DNA from: Desulfofundulus thermosubterraneus DSM 16057 | Lineage (GTDB): Bacteria > Bacillota > Desulfotomaculia > Desulfotomaculales > Desulfovirgulaceae | DNA length: 64,000 nucleotides | Direction of reading: 5' to 3' | Assembly: GCF_900142025.1 (NCBI RefSeq) | Contig: NZ_FQZM01000015.1 | Location: 17,894-81,893, forward strand | Shown: positions 44,565 through 53,879 of the stretch, one piece after another | Numbering within the stretch: position 1 is the first letter of the stretch | Layout: the number at the start of each line of letters is the position of its first letter | Made by a program: the position numbers and the translations under genes | Notes under the pieces: model-generated | The model's input: only the letters and a program-made list of their open reading frames with translations | Databases searched by the model: none | What the model was told of the DNA's origin: nothing

Positions 44565-46064
44565 TTATAGCTTCAGGTTCTCAAGTATCTGGGCCAGAAG
44601 CGGATCAGCTTCCTTCAGACCGGCGAGCGGCGACTTCCGTGTGGAATAGCGCTTGTCGAAGGCCACCAGATCCAGCGCCCGGCACATAGCCCGGAAATTG
44701 GCTGAAATGCTTGAGGGAGCCACCCCGTATTGCTTGGCCAGCTCATGCTGGCTCACCCGGTGATCGCATTCCATGCGGGCCATGGCATATACCACCGTAG
44801 CCACCCACAAGGCCGGCTTGCGAAAGGAGGGCCGAACCTTGGAGCAGTAATCGTGCCACAGGTGTAAAGCTCCCTGAACTTGACCCGGCCCATAACCTCT
44901 TCCCCTGAGGTCTTCCATCACACCCCGGGCCACATCGGCATGGGTTACCGTCGGCCACTGGTAATCCTCGGGCTTTTTAAAATTCCCCTGTTCCCGTACA
45001 TCCTGATCTACGTTGCCACCGGTCGGCAAAAGCCCCAACTTGCGGCGCACCTTCTGAACGTCGTAGTGGGGTTCCCCCTTTAATTCCCGGCTGGTTTCCA
45101 CCAATTCCAGCTCGCGAAACATCTCTTCCAACCTGGCCCTGCCTTCGGCTGTACGGCAAGCCTCCCGGGGAGTTTTCCCACCCAGGGCCGGAACGGGCTT
45201 ATCGATCCAGCGGTCGTAATATTCATCTAAGATAGCCTCGGTAATTTGCTGGGCAATCCGGGCCGAAATCCTGTCAAACAAGTCATCGTTGACCGGCGGA
45301 ACATACTCGTCTACCTCACTATCATCAACTAAATGGGGCAAGGTATAATTAAACCCCATTTCCACCACGATACCATTAATGATATGGGAACGTTCCCGCA
45401 GGTAGTCACTGAGCACCTGCTTGGTAGAAGCATTCCGTTTCCGGGCATAAAACCGCAGGTCCCGGCGCAACTTTTTCAACAGGACATCCTTGCAGAAACC
45501 CGGTAAAGCAAGACCACTGGTGGAAAACTCGTACTCGTCTCCCACCTTTAAAACCCGCATAAGCAGGATAGTCCCGGGTTGAAGTTCCATAGCTGCATTT
45601 ATATCATGCACCTTTAATTCTTTTTTCTGAAGGAGATCCCGTAATACAACCCCTTTACGAGGAAGAACCTGAAGCACTTCATAAAGAGAAATTCTCGCCG
45701 CGGCCCAGTCTGCCACTAAGGTCTGCTCCCTTTCCGAGAGGTCAGGATTCTGCCGGAAGGTTTCAATGATGGTTGACCCGCTGGGGAGGACATAATCGAA
45801 GATAAACCATTCAAAGCATCTTTCCATGGTAAATTCGTCATCCCGGTCAACCAGTTCCGGGTCAAGACAACTGAGATACTTCTCCTGGGCCTTATGTGCT
45901 TCCTGAGCAAAACACTGGCTATCGGCAAATTCGCCCAGTTTGCGGCGTAACTCCTGGCCGGCACGCCGCCACCTGTACTGTTCCAAAAAAACTACCTTTT
46001 CCCTGACTCCACAGCATTTGTGATAAGACTTCCCGCTCCCGCAAGGGCAAAGATATTCACCCAT
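44565..46064 (-). CDS. SEC-C zinc-motif protein with C-terminal HTH
   Basis: A 499-residue protein of unknown function. N-terminal SEC-C metal site: CPCGSGKSYHKCC (about 6-18). The middle contains PALGGKTPREACRTAEGRAR (about 292-311), a block common to SEC-C proteins of this sort. Near the C-terminus VSQHELAKQYGVAPSSISAN (about 438-457) is a helix-turn-helix, preceded by a helical region like a cyclin fold. It may bind nucleic acid or ribosomes. Single gene, unlinked to neighbours. Confidence 0.75.
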   Translation of the reverse strand: MGEYLCPCGSGKSYHKCCGVREKVVFLEQYRWRRAGQELRRKLGEFADSQCFAQEAHKAQEKYLSCLDPELVDRDDEFTMERCFEWFIFDYVLPSGSTIIETFRQNPDLSEREQTLVADWAAARISLYEVLQVLPRKGVVLRDLLQKKELKVHDINAAMELQPGTILLMRVLKVGDEYEFSTSGLALPGFCKDVLLKKLRRDLRFYARKRNASTKQVLSDYLRERSHIINGIVVEMGFNYTLPHLVDDSEVDEYVPPVNDDLFDRISARIAQQITEAILDEYYDRWIDKPVPALGGKTPREACRTAEGRARLEEMFRELELVETSRELKGEPHYDVQKVRRKLGLLPTGGNVDQDVREQGNFKKPEDYQWPTVTHADVARGVMEDLRGRGYGPGQVQGALHLWHDYCSKVRPSFRKPALWVATVVYAMARMECDHRVSQHELAKQYGVAPSSISANFRAMCRALDLVAFDKRYSTRKSPLAGLKEADPLLAQILENLKL

Positions 46065-46162
46065 TTTATAACACCCCCTTTGCCAGCAGAAAACCTGGCC
46101 CGCGGGTTATGCATTCATTCTTTTATTTTTAGTTTATTCTAAGTGATTCAACACGGGCAACA

Positions 46163-47647
46163 TTATTCCTGCTTAACCGGTAATAATTCCAGTTTTAGTT
46201 GTTCCCCGTTCCGTTGGACTATGACTCCCAACCGGGAAAAAAGGGAAACGGGCAGGTATATACTTCCCCCCCGGGTCACAAGGGTTCCCAGCTTCACGTT
46301 TTGTCCCTCGATGATGGCCGTTTTCGTACCCAAGTCTAGAACAAGTTCCCGGCTACCGGCACGGGCTAAAACTTGATGTCCTTCGCGGTGCCAGTGGACG
46401 CTGAACCCCAGAGCCTCCAGGGTAAAACGCAGGGGAACATAAATTTCCCCGGCCCGAATCAGAGGTGATGTAAAATCGCCTATTTTTTCCCCGCTAACTA
46501 TAACACCGGTGCCCGAAAAATTAAATATTATACTGCGCGGTGAGTGGGGCTCTAATTCCTGCCGGGCAGCCACTAATTGCAGGGATGGGGTGGAAACCCA
46601 CCGGTCGGGCTCAATACCACAGCCGTCAATAGACCTGCCCCCCGGAGTAAAATAACGGGCAATGGTTAGTTTCAGTGCACCTCCCGTTTCCAGAGGAATA
46701 ATGGCCTGGACAACCCCCTTGCCGTAGGTACGGTCGCCCACCAGCACCGCCCGCCGGTAGTCCTGCAATGCTCCGGCCAGGACTTCGGCAGAACTGGCGC
46801 TCATGTCGTCGACCAGAACCACCAGAGGCAGCTCAAGGGCGGGAGTTTTACCGGCAGTATAATATACTTCTTTGTGATTATTCCTGTCCAGCGTAGTGAC
46901 TACCACCTGACCGGCCGGTAAGAAGTAACCGGCCAGATCAACGGCTGCTTGCAGGTAGCCTCCCGGATCGTTGCGCAAATCCAGGATCATTCCCTTGACT
47001 CCCCTGGCCCGGAATTCCTGCATCAGGGCACCAAATTCTTCAACCGTTTTGGAACCAAAAGCATACACTCTCACATAGCCGATATTTCCAGAAAGCATTT
47101 CCCCTTCAACCACGGGACTGCTTACCTTTTCCCGTACAAGTTCTACATCAAAATCAGGAACACCTCCGCGGCGGATGGTCAGTTGCACCCGGGAACCGGC
47201 TGGGCCGCGAATTTTTTCCACAACCTGGGAAAGAGTTAACCCGGCCGTGTCGTCCCCATTCACCCGGATAATCAGGTCTTTTTCCCTTATTCCGGCCCGG
47301 TATGCCGGTGAATCGCGCAGTACCCTGGCCACCTGGGGGTAAGGGGGCCATCCTTCCAGTTCCACGCCAATTCCGGCGAAATTTCCTTCCAATGAATTGG
47401 TAAAATTATCAAGATCTTCGGCTGTAAAATATTCCGTATAAGGGTCACCCACGCTATTTAGAAGGCCATTTATAGCCCCCTCCACAAGCTGGTCCACACC
47501 GGGACGGGCAATATGGTAATGGTAAACATAGTCCATCACTTCTGACACCGCAGCAGTTGCCCGTTCCAGGTCGTCGCCCGCACCAGCAGGAAAAACAGGC
47601 AGAAAAAATAATAAAGCCATGACCAGAAGGATTAACCTTGTTCGCAA
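46163..47647 (-). CDS. S41 C-terminal processing protease with Cu-amine-oxidase-like domain
   Basis: A 494-residue exported serine protease. A signal peptide (about 1-23) is followed by the S41 N-terminal region, a PDZ domain (about 75-165, GNFAGIGVELEGWPPYPQVA, AGIREKDLIIRVNGD), the catalytic core with Ser in DDMSASSAEVLAGALQDYRR and Lys in GDRTYGKGVVQ, and then a stalk-like domain (about 390-490, GEIYVPLRFTLEALGFSVHW, repeated as SIYLPVSLFSRLGVIV). This last domain is a copper-amine-oxidase N-terminal type fold frequent in Peptococcaceae secreted proteins. Divergent from polA. Confidence 0.92.
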   Translation of the reverse strand: MRTRLILLVMALLFFLPVFPAGAGDDLERATAAVSEVMDYVYHYHIARPGVDQLVEGAINGLLNSVGDPYTEYFTAEDLDNFTNSLEGNFAGIGVELEGWPPYPQVARVLRDSPAYRAGIREKDLIIRVNGDDTAGLTLSQVVEKIRGPAGSRVQLTIRRGGVPDFDVELVREKVSSPVVEGEMLSGNIGYVRVYAFGSKTVEEFGALMQEFRARGVKGMILDLRNDPGGYLQAAVDLAGYFLPAGQVVVTTLDRNNHKEVYYTAGKTPALELPLVVLVDDMSASSAEVLAGALQDYRRAVLVGDRTYGKGVVQAIIPLETGGALKLTIARYFTPGGRSIDGCGIEPDRWVSTPSLQLVAARQELEPHSPRSIIFNFSGTGVIVSGEKIGDFTSPLIRAGEIYVPLRFTLEALGFSVHWHREGHQVLARAGSRELVLDLGTKTAIIEGQNVKLGTLVTRGGSIYLPVSLFSRLGVIVQRNGEQLKLELLPVKQE

Positions 47648-47823
47648 AAGCCGCTCACCCCAAAGCTAATGATTCATAAGTTGTAATTCGCCCTGTCGGG
47701 TTTAATCTCCTGCCAGGAAGCTCCGGAAGAAAACAGGGGGATGTTTAAAATTTATCAACTCTTATGCAGGAGGTATTGGAGATTTATATGGTGAAATAAT
47801 TTAAAAAAGGCAGGTGTATAGTT

Positions 47824-50490
47824 TTGCAGGAAAGCACGTTCTTAATCCTGGACGGCAACAGCCTAGCCCACCGGGCCTTTCATGCCATACCCCACCTAGC
47901 GACCAGTCAAGGGGTGACAACCAATGCCGTCTACGGTTTTACCAATATGCTCCTCAAGATTCTCAAAGAACTTAAACCCGGCCTGGTAGCCGTTTGCTTT
48001 GATAAGGGAAAGATTACCTTTCGGCACGATCATTATGAGGACTACAAGGCTCACCGTCCGGGTACCCCCGATGAGTTGCGCCTCCAGTTCCCCCTGATCA
48101 AAGAAGTTTTAGCGGCCATGAACATCCCCGTGCTGGAGTGTGAGGGATATGAGGCCGATGATCTCATCGGGACGCTGGTCAACCGGGCAGAGCAAGCGGG
48201 AATATCCAGCATTATCGTTACCGGTGACCAGGATACCCTGCAACTGGTTTCACCCCTGACCAGGGTGTTCCTCACCCGCAAGGGAATCAGTGAACTGGAG
48301 GAATACACTGAGGGGCGGGTATGGGAGCGCTTTGGCATTACCCCGGCCCAGTTTCCCGATTATAAAGGACTGGTTGGAGATCCTTCCGACAATATTCCCG
48401 GGGTACCGGGAATTGGTCCTAAAACGGCTAGAGCTTTGCTTAAAGAATATGGCTGCCTGGAAGAATTGGTGTCCCAGGTGGACACCCTGTCCGCCCGTTT
48501 CCGCGATAAAATACTCCCCTATCAGGAACAGGCCTTGTTGTCCAAACGACTGGCCACCATTGAGCGGGAGGTACCCCTGGAAATTGACCTGGACGCTTTT
48601 CGCTGGCCGGGGCCGGATTACAACCGGTTGCTGGCCCTCTTCAGCAGGCTGGAATTTAAAACTTTAATCCGGGCTATCAGGCAGGAGCTGGGGCAAAAAG
48701 AAGAAGATGAAGGCAGACAGCCTGCCCGGGAGGTGGAAACCTACCGGGTAACCTTCCGGCACCTGGCAAGTCAGGAAGAGTTGTCCCGTTTGGTGGAATT
48801 GTGCCGGCGCGCGGGCCGGGTGGCCATAGCTTTGAGTGGGAGCCGCCAGGAAGGCATAGTGGCGGCGGCCTTGGGATTAAAAGCCCCCGGGGGCAGTCCG
48901 GAAGCACCCTATTTATCAATCTTTTACCTAGAACCGGGGGACCCGGCCAGCAACCCGGCAGTCCTGGATGCCCTGGCCGGGATTTTCCGGGACCCCGATA
49001 CAGAAAAGCTCCTCCATGACGGCAAGAGCGCCCTGTGGCTTTTACAAAAGCACGGCCTCGCCTTAAACAACCTGGCTTTTGATACCATGGTGGCTGCGTA
49101 CCTGCTCAACCCCGCCTCGGCCAACCAGGAACTCGCAGACCTAGCCCTGGAGCATTTAAAAGTCGTCTTGCCCGCCCGGGGTGAGGAAGCCCTGGCGGCC
49201 CGGGCCGACGTCATCTGGCGCCTATCAGAACTGCTGGCCGCAAAGCTGCGCCTGGCGGAAATGGAAAGGTTGTATTACGAAGTAGAGCTGCCCCTGGTAG
49301 CCGTCCTGGCCGACATGGAAATGACCGGGGTGGCCGTGGATAAACAATACCTGGAAGAAATGTCCCGGGAACTGGAGATAAAGCTCGCCGCTATAGCTGA
49401 GCAGATTTACCGGCTAGCCGGGGAACAATTTAACATCAACTCTACCCGTCAGCTGGGCTACATTCTTTTTGAAAAGCTGGAATTACCCGTAATCAAAAAA
49501 ACCAAAACAAGTTATTCCACCGATGCTTCCGTGCTGGAGGAACTGGCCGGCGCCCATCCCATTATTCCTTTAGTGCTGGAATACCGCCAGCTGATGAAAT
49601 TAAAATCCACCTACGTTGACGGCCTGGCCGCCCTGATCAATCCCGAAACGGGCCGGCTGCATACCACCTTCCACCAGACGGTAACGGCTACCGGACGGCT
49701 ATCCAGCTCCGATCCCAACTTGCAGAACATCCCCATCCGCATGGAGGAAGGACGCAAAATCAGGAGGGTTTTCATCCCCCGCCGGGAGGGAAATCTGATC
49801 CTTTCCGCCGATTATTCCCAGATCGAATTGCGGATTCTGGCCCATATGGCCGGGGATCCCAACCTGCTGGAAGCCTTCCGCCAAGGCCAGGACATCCACA
49901 CCCGCACGGCCGCCGAGGTTTTTGGCGTGGCCATTACCGAAGTAACGGCCGACATGCGGAGCCGGGCGAAGGCGGTTAACTTCGGTATTGTCTACGGCAT
50001 CAGTGATTTTGGCCTGGCCCGGGACATTAATGTCTCCCGCCAGGAAGCCCGGCAATACATTGAAAACTACTTTGCCCGTTACGCGGGAGTAAAGGCTTTC
50101 ATCGAGCGTACCATCCAGCAGGCCAGGGAGAAGGGCTACGTAACCACCCTTTTAAATCGGCGCCGCTACCTGCCGGATCTCTTTAGCTCCAACCGCAACG
50201 TGCGCATGTTTGGCGAGCGCACGGCCATTAATACACCCATCCAGGGTAGCGCCGCCGACATCATCAAGCTGGCCATGGTGCGCATCCACCGGGAATTAAA
50301 AGAGCGAGGACTGGCCACCAGGATGATCCTGCAGGTGCACGACGAATTGATTTTCGACATGCCCGCTGGGGAACTGCCGGAGGTTTCCGAACTGGTCCGG
50401 CGGCACATGGAAAACGCGCTGGTGCTGGACGTCCCGCTGGTGGTAGACATGAAGCTGGGGCCAAACTGGTACGAAGTGAAGAAAATTTAG
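47824..50490 (+). CDS. polA: DNA polymerase I, proofreading domain inactive
   Basis: An 888-residue Pol I. 5'-nuclease domain (about 1-290, LILDGNSLAHRAFHAIPHLA, VTGDQDTLQL, GDPSDNIPGVPGIGPKTARA), a 3'-5' exonuclease-like domain (about 300-480) and the polymerase domain (about 490-888, NPDNLQN-like LSSSDPNLQNIPIRMEEGRK, LSADYSQIELRILAHMAGD, TAINTPIQGSAADIIKLAM, LQVHDELIF). The exonuclease-motif I acidic pair is absent (VAIALSGSRQEG), as in Bacillus Pol I, so editing activity is not expected. TTG start at 47824 after GGCAGGTG. Confidence 0.96.
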   Translation: MQESTFLILDGNSLAHRAFHAIPHLATSQGVTTNAVYGFTNMLLKILKELKPGLVAVCFDKGKITFRHDHYEDYKAHRPGTPDELRLQFPLIKEVLAAMNIPVLECEGYEADDLIGTLVNRAEQAGISSIIVTGDQDTLQLVSPLTRVFLTRKGISELEEYTEGRVWERFGITPAQFPDYKGLVGDPSDNIPGVPGIGPKTARALLKEYGCLEELVSQVDTLSARFRDKILPYQEQALLSKRLATIEREVPLEIDLDAFRWPGPDYNRLLALFSRLEFKTLIRAIRQELGQKEEDEGRQPAREVETYRVTFRHLASQEELSRLVELCRRAGRVAIALSGSRQEGIVAAALGLKAPGGSPEAPYLSIFYLEPGDPASNPAVLDALAGIFRDPDTEKLLHDGKSALWLLQKHGLALNNLAFDTMVAAYLLNPASANQELADLALEHLKVVLPARGEEALAARADVIWRLSELLAAKLRLAEMERLYYEVELPLVAVLADMEMTGVAVDKQYLEEMSRELEIKLAAIAEQIYRLAGEQFNINSTRQLGYILFEKLELPVIKKTKTSYSTDASVLEELAGAHPIIPLVLEYRQLMKLKSTYVDGLAALINPETGRLHTTFHQTVTATGRLSSSDPNLQNIPIRMEEGRKIRRVFIPRREGNLILSADYSQIELRILAHMAGDPNLLEAFRQGQDIHTRTAAEVFGVAITEVTADMRSRAKAVNFGIVYGISDFGLARDINVSRQEARQYIENYFARYAGVKAFIERTIQQAREKGYVTTLLNRRRYLPDLFSSNRNVRMFGERTAINTPIQGSAADIIKLAMVRIHRELKERGLATRMILQVHDELIFDMPAGELPEVSELVRRHMENALVLDVPLVVDMKLGPNWYEVKKI

Positions 50491-50501
50491 GAGCGGAACA
50501 G

Positions 50502-51326
50502 ATGCCCGAATTACCGGAAGTAGAAACGATCAAGCGCACACTCCAAGAAAAATTGCCCGGCCGCACCATCTGCGGCGTTAACATCTATCTTCCCAAAATC
50601 ATCCAAACGCCTTCACCGGAGGAATTCTGCCGTCAGGTGGTGGACAAAAGGATCCTGGACGTAGGCCGCCGGGGCAAGTACCTTTTAATCTCCCTTTCTC
50701 GGGGGCTGATGCTGGTCGTCCACCTGCGCATGACGGGGCAGCTTGTTTACACCGCCACGGATGAACCCCGGTCCAAACACACCCACCTGGTTTTTCACCT
50801 GAACAACGGCCACCAGCTCCGCTTTACGGATATGCGCCAGTTCGGACGCTTCTGGCTGGTGCCGGAAAAGGATCTGCAGGCCGTCAGCGGCCTGAAAGAC
50901 CTGGGAGTGGAGCCCTTAAGCGGGGAATTCACCATAGAATTTCTGGATAAAGAATTAAAGGCGCGGCGCACCCGTTTGAAAACCCTTTTGCTGGACCAGA
51001 CATTTATTTCCGGCCTGGGCAACATCTACGCAGATGAGGCCCTCTACGGGGCGGGGCTGCACCCCTCAAGACCGGCAAACACCCTCACCACCGGGGAAGC
51101 ACAGGCTCTTTTCCGGGCCATCCGGGTGGTGCTGGAAGAGGGAATTGCCAGCCGGGGTACCAGCGTGAGGAACTATGTGGACGGCACGGGACAGGCCGGC
51201 ACCTTTCAAGAAAAACTAAGGGTTTACGGCAAAAGCGGCCGGCCCTGCATGCGGTGCGGCAAAACCATCGAACGCCTGCGCTTGGGCGGCCGCAGCACTT
51301 ACTTCTGCCCCGGGTGCCAGAAGTAA
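50502..51326 (+). CDS. mutM: Formamidopyrimidine-DNA glycosylase
   Basis: A 274-residue Fpg/MutM that removes 8-oxoguanine and cuts the strand. The N-terminus MPELPEVETIKRTL gives the catalytic Pro2 and Glu3 after Met removal. The middle has GLGNIYADEALYGAGLHPSR (helix-two-turn-helix), and the C-terminal zinc finger is C-MRCGKTIERLRLGGRSTYFCPGCQK-type (about 248-274), with four Cys. Located 11 bp after polA, so a repair pair. Confidence 0.95.
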   Translation: MPELPEVETIKRTLQEKLPGRTICGVNIYLPKIIQTPSPEEFCRQVVDKRILDVGRRGKYLLISLSRGLMLVVHLRMTGQLVYTATDEPRSKHTHLVFHLNNGHQLRFTDMRQFGRFWLVPEKDLQAVSGLKDLGVEPLSGEFTIEFLDKELKARRTRLKTLLLDQTFISGLGNIYADEALYGAGLHPSRPANTLTTGEAQALFRAIRVVLEEGIASRGTSVRNYVDGTGQAGTFQEKLRVYGKSGRPCMRCGKTIERLRLGGRSTYFCPGCQK

Positions 51327-51411
51327 CCTGGGTTTTTAAAATCACCATTCGACCGTTCCTCCCATACAAATGGTTAGGAGACTTTAAAAACCACCCGGGA
51401 GGGACTGGTCA

Positions 51412-52062
51412 GTGGAGTTATTCACCATCCTCATCTTTGCACTCGCCCTGAATATGGACGCCTTCGGAACCGGGGTAGCTTACGGAGTAAGGGGGATCAG
51501 GCTGCCCTTCTCCTCTGTCTTGATCATCAGCCTCATGTCAGTAATAGCCATCACCCTTTCCATGGCCGCAGGCAACCTGGTCACCCGGGCGATTCCGATA
51601 AACTTCGCCCGGCATCTGGGCGGGATCATCTTAATACTAATCGGGCTCCGAACAATCTTTCAAGCTTTCAGGAAAGAAGAAAAAAAAGGATCTGAACCTG
51701 CTGCATGCCATGAGGAACCCCAAACGTTATTTCAGATACGGATTCGTTCCCTGGCGGTAATGGTCCAGGTATTGCAGGAGCCCCACCGGGCCGACCTGGA
51801 CCGCTCGGGGATAATCTCTGCCGGGGAGGCCATTCTACTGGGCCTGGGTCTGGCCCTGGACGCCTTCGGCGCCGGCTTTGCCCTTTCCATGCTGGGTTTG
51901 GACCTGATACTTACCGCCCTTTTAGTGGGTACCGGACTTATTGTTACCATGTATGCAGGACTGCTGGCCGGCCGGGGATTTGGTGCCACCACTCTTGGCC
52001 GCCAGTTCTCCGCCCTGCCCGGCTGCATATTAATCTTGCTGGGGCTATTCAAATTGCAGTAA
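51412..52062 (+). CDS. ytaF: Sporulation membrane protein YtaF (MntP-like)
   Basis: A 216-residue membrane protein of about six hydrophobic segments in two halves. Each half has the MntP/YtaF motif: LALNMDAFGTGVAYGVRGIR (about 10-29) and GLALDAFGAGFALSMLGLDL (about 150-169). A cytoplasmic loop of about 50 residues separates them. MntP relatives export Mn2+; YtaF is named from Bacillus sporulation genes. GTG start 51412. Gene order polA-mutM-ytaF is common in Firmicutes. Confidence 0.88.
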   Translation: MELFTILIFALALNMDAFGTGVAYGVRGIRLPFSSVLIISLMSVIAITLSMAAGNLVTRAIPINFARHLGGIILILIGLRTIFQAFRKEEKKGSEPAACHEEPQTLFQIRIRSLAVMVQVLQEPHRADLDRSGIISAGEAILLGLGLALDAFGAGFALSMLGLDLILTALLVGTGLIVTMYAGLLAGRGFGATTLGRQFSALPGCILILLGLFKLQ

Positions 52063-52073
52063 GGAAAAAATAA

Positions 52074-52122
52074 GGGCGAGTTGTCCGGCTAAACCGGCAA
52101 AGGCTCGCCCTGATCATTTTTT
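52074..52122 (+). terminator. Terminator after ytaF
   Basis: gggcgag (52074-52080) pairs with ctcgccc (52104-52110), with an inner ccgg/ccgg arm; a T-rich tail follows to 52122. Confidence 0.8.
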
Positions 52123-52271
52123 CCCAATAAGTTAAACGCCATCCTCCAGGAAAGCAATGAAAGGGCAGTGCCCCGTGCAGGAACCCGGCCCTGCGGGAGC
52201 GAATTGCTTGTACATAATAAGGGAAATCAGGGGACTGTTTTTAATTTTTTATTTGCTGGAGTGATGACTGC

Positions 52272-52841
52272 TTGTCTTTACACCTGAAGAGGAGTAAAGG
52301 CTTCAAGGTGCGGTTGTTTTTCTTCATTTTAACGTTGCTGGCCATCCTGAACATCGATCACCTGGGCCGGCTCATCTACCCCTTCCCTTACCGGGAAACG
52401 GTAATGAAGTATGCCGCCAGCCGTGGGCTGGATCCCTACCTGGTAGCGGCGGTAATTAAAACCGAGAGCAACTTTAATCCCCGGGCTACATCCCGCCGGG
52501 GCGCCCGGGGATTGATGCAGGTAATGCCGGAAACGGGAACCTGGGCGGCCCAAAAAATGGGCTTGTCCTACTACCACCCGGATCTGCTGTTCGATCCGGA
52601 GTTCAATATCCGCATTGGTACCTGGTATTTAGCCGACCTGTACCGGGCTTTTGACCGGGACACCATCCTGGTTCTGGCCGCCTACAACGGCGGACAGGGA
52701 AACGTTCAAAAATGGCTGGAACAACAGCGCTGGACGGGCGAAAAAAGCAAACTCGACCAGATTCCTTTTGCCGAAACCAGGGAGTTTGTCCGTAAAGTGC
52801 TCTGGAATTACCAGGTTTACCGCTATCTTTACGGGAGGTGA
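52272..52841 (+). CDS. Membrane-anchored lytic transglycosylase (SLT domain)
   Basis: A 189-residue Slt70-like murein lyase. A single N-terminal membrane segment (about 13-30) tethers it. The SLT domain (about 40-180) has the catalytic Glu in VIKTESNFNPRATSRRGARG, then MQVMPETGTWAAQKMG and AYNGGQGNVQKWL. The start is TTG with GGAG upstream. It overlaps the following gene's ribosome region and shares a transcript with it. Confidence 0.92.
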   Translation: MSLHLKRSKGFKVRLFFFILTLLAILNIDHLGRLIYPFPYRETVMKYAASRGLDPYLVAAVIKTESNFNPRATSRRGARGLMQVMPETGTWAAQKMGLSYYHPDLLFDPEFNIRIGTWYLADLYRAFDRDTILVLAAYNGGQGNVQKWLEQQRWTGEKSKLDQIPFAETREFVRKVLWNYQVYRYLYGR

Positions 52842-52846
52842 CCGCG

Positions 52847-53827
52847 GTGAAAAACATCATTAAGGGAGCCTTTTACGGTGCCGCAGTGGGGGATGCCCTG
52901 GGCGGACCGGCAGAATTTATGAGTGCCGGGGAAATCCAGGAAAAGTACGACGTCCTGAAGGATATGGTCGGCGGCGGTTGGCTGAATTTAGAACCCGGGG
53001 AATATACCGATGATACCCAGATGGCCCTGGCGGTAGCCCGGGGCATCCTGGCCAATCCCGTCTCCCCCATTGAAGAAATCGGCCGCCGCTTCATCCGCTG
53101 GTACCAGTCCAAGCCCAAGGACATCGGCAACACCACCTTAATGTCCTTGCGCAACTTCCTGCGCACGGGCAACTGGCAAGAAGCCTCCCGCCTTACCGCC
53201 CAGGCCCTGAACAAACTCGATTCCAACGGCGGGCTGATGCGCACCCTGCCGGTGAGCTTCGGCTACTGGCACAACCTTCCGGCCATGGCCAAATGGTCGG
53301 TAAAAATAGCTTACATGACCCATTACAGCCAGGAGGGCGCCACCTGCTGCCTTTTTTACAACCTGCTGATCTACCTGCTGGGGTCCCAACGACATTTAAA
53401 CCGGCGGGAAGCGGTAACCCGGGCCTTGCACCTGACGGATCAATACTGCAAGGAGGTAGGCATCCAGCCCAGCAAATTTTTCTGGTATATTATCCGCCAC
53501 ATCCAAAAGGGTGCGCCGGAGGTTGTCCCCCGGGGCAGTGCCCTGGACACCCTGGCCGCAGCGCTGCAATGCTTTTTGAATACGGAAAGTTTTGAAGATG
53601 CCCTTATTGCGGTAGTCAACCGGGGGGATGATACAGATACCGCGGGTACGGTAACCGGCGGCCTGGCCGGAACCTATTACGGCTTCGAGGCCATCCCCCA
53701 GAGGTGGCTCAAGGCGCTTAAAAATACCGAACCGTTGGACGAAGTAATCGAAGGGTTTTATCAGCTGATCAAAAGCCGTGAGCACAACCCGGAACCCGGG
53801 ACCCCGGCAGATCATTCCCGTGCCTAG
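52847..53827 (+). CDS. ADP-ribosylglycohydrolase family protein
   Basis: A 326-residue DraG-like enzyme, binuclear Mg/Mn hydrolase that removes ADP-ribose from proteins or metabolites. Metal motifs: GAVGDALGGPAE-type start GAAVGDALGGPAEFMSAGEI (about 11-30), YTDDTQMALAVARG (about 52-65) and VNRGDDTDTAGTVTGGLAGT (about 248-267). GTG at 52847 with GGGAGG 8 nt upstream. No ADP-ribosyltransferase gene is adjacent, so the target is unknown. Confidence 0.9.
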   Translation: MKNIIKGAFYGAAVGDALGGPAEFMSAGEIQEKYDVLKDMVGGGWLNLEPGEYTDDTQMALAVARGILANPVSPIEEIGRRFIRWYQSKPKDIGNTTLMSLRNFLRTGNWQEASRLTAQALNKLDSNGGLMRTLPVSFGYWHNLPAMAKWSVKIAYMTHYSQEGATCCLFYNLLIYLLGSQRHLNRREAVTRALHLTDQYCKEVGIQPSKFFWYIIRHIQKGAPEVVPRGSALDTLAAALQCFLNTESFEDALIAVVNRGDDTDTAGTVTGGLAGTYYGFEAIPQRWLKALKNTEPLDEVIEGFYQLIKSREHNPEPGTPADHSRA

Positions 53828-53879
53828 CCCACCTGCTGGAGCTGATTAGGCCATCTCTTTGCTGAAACAAAGATCGCTT

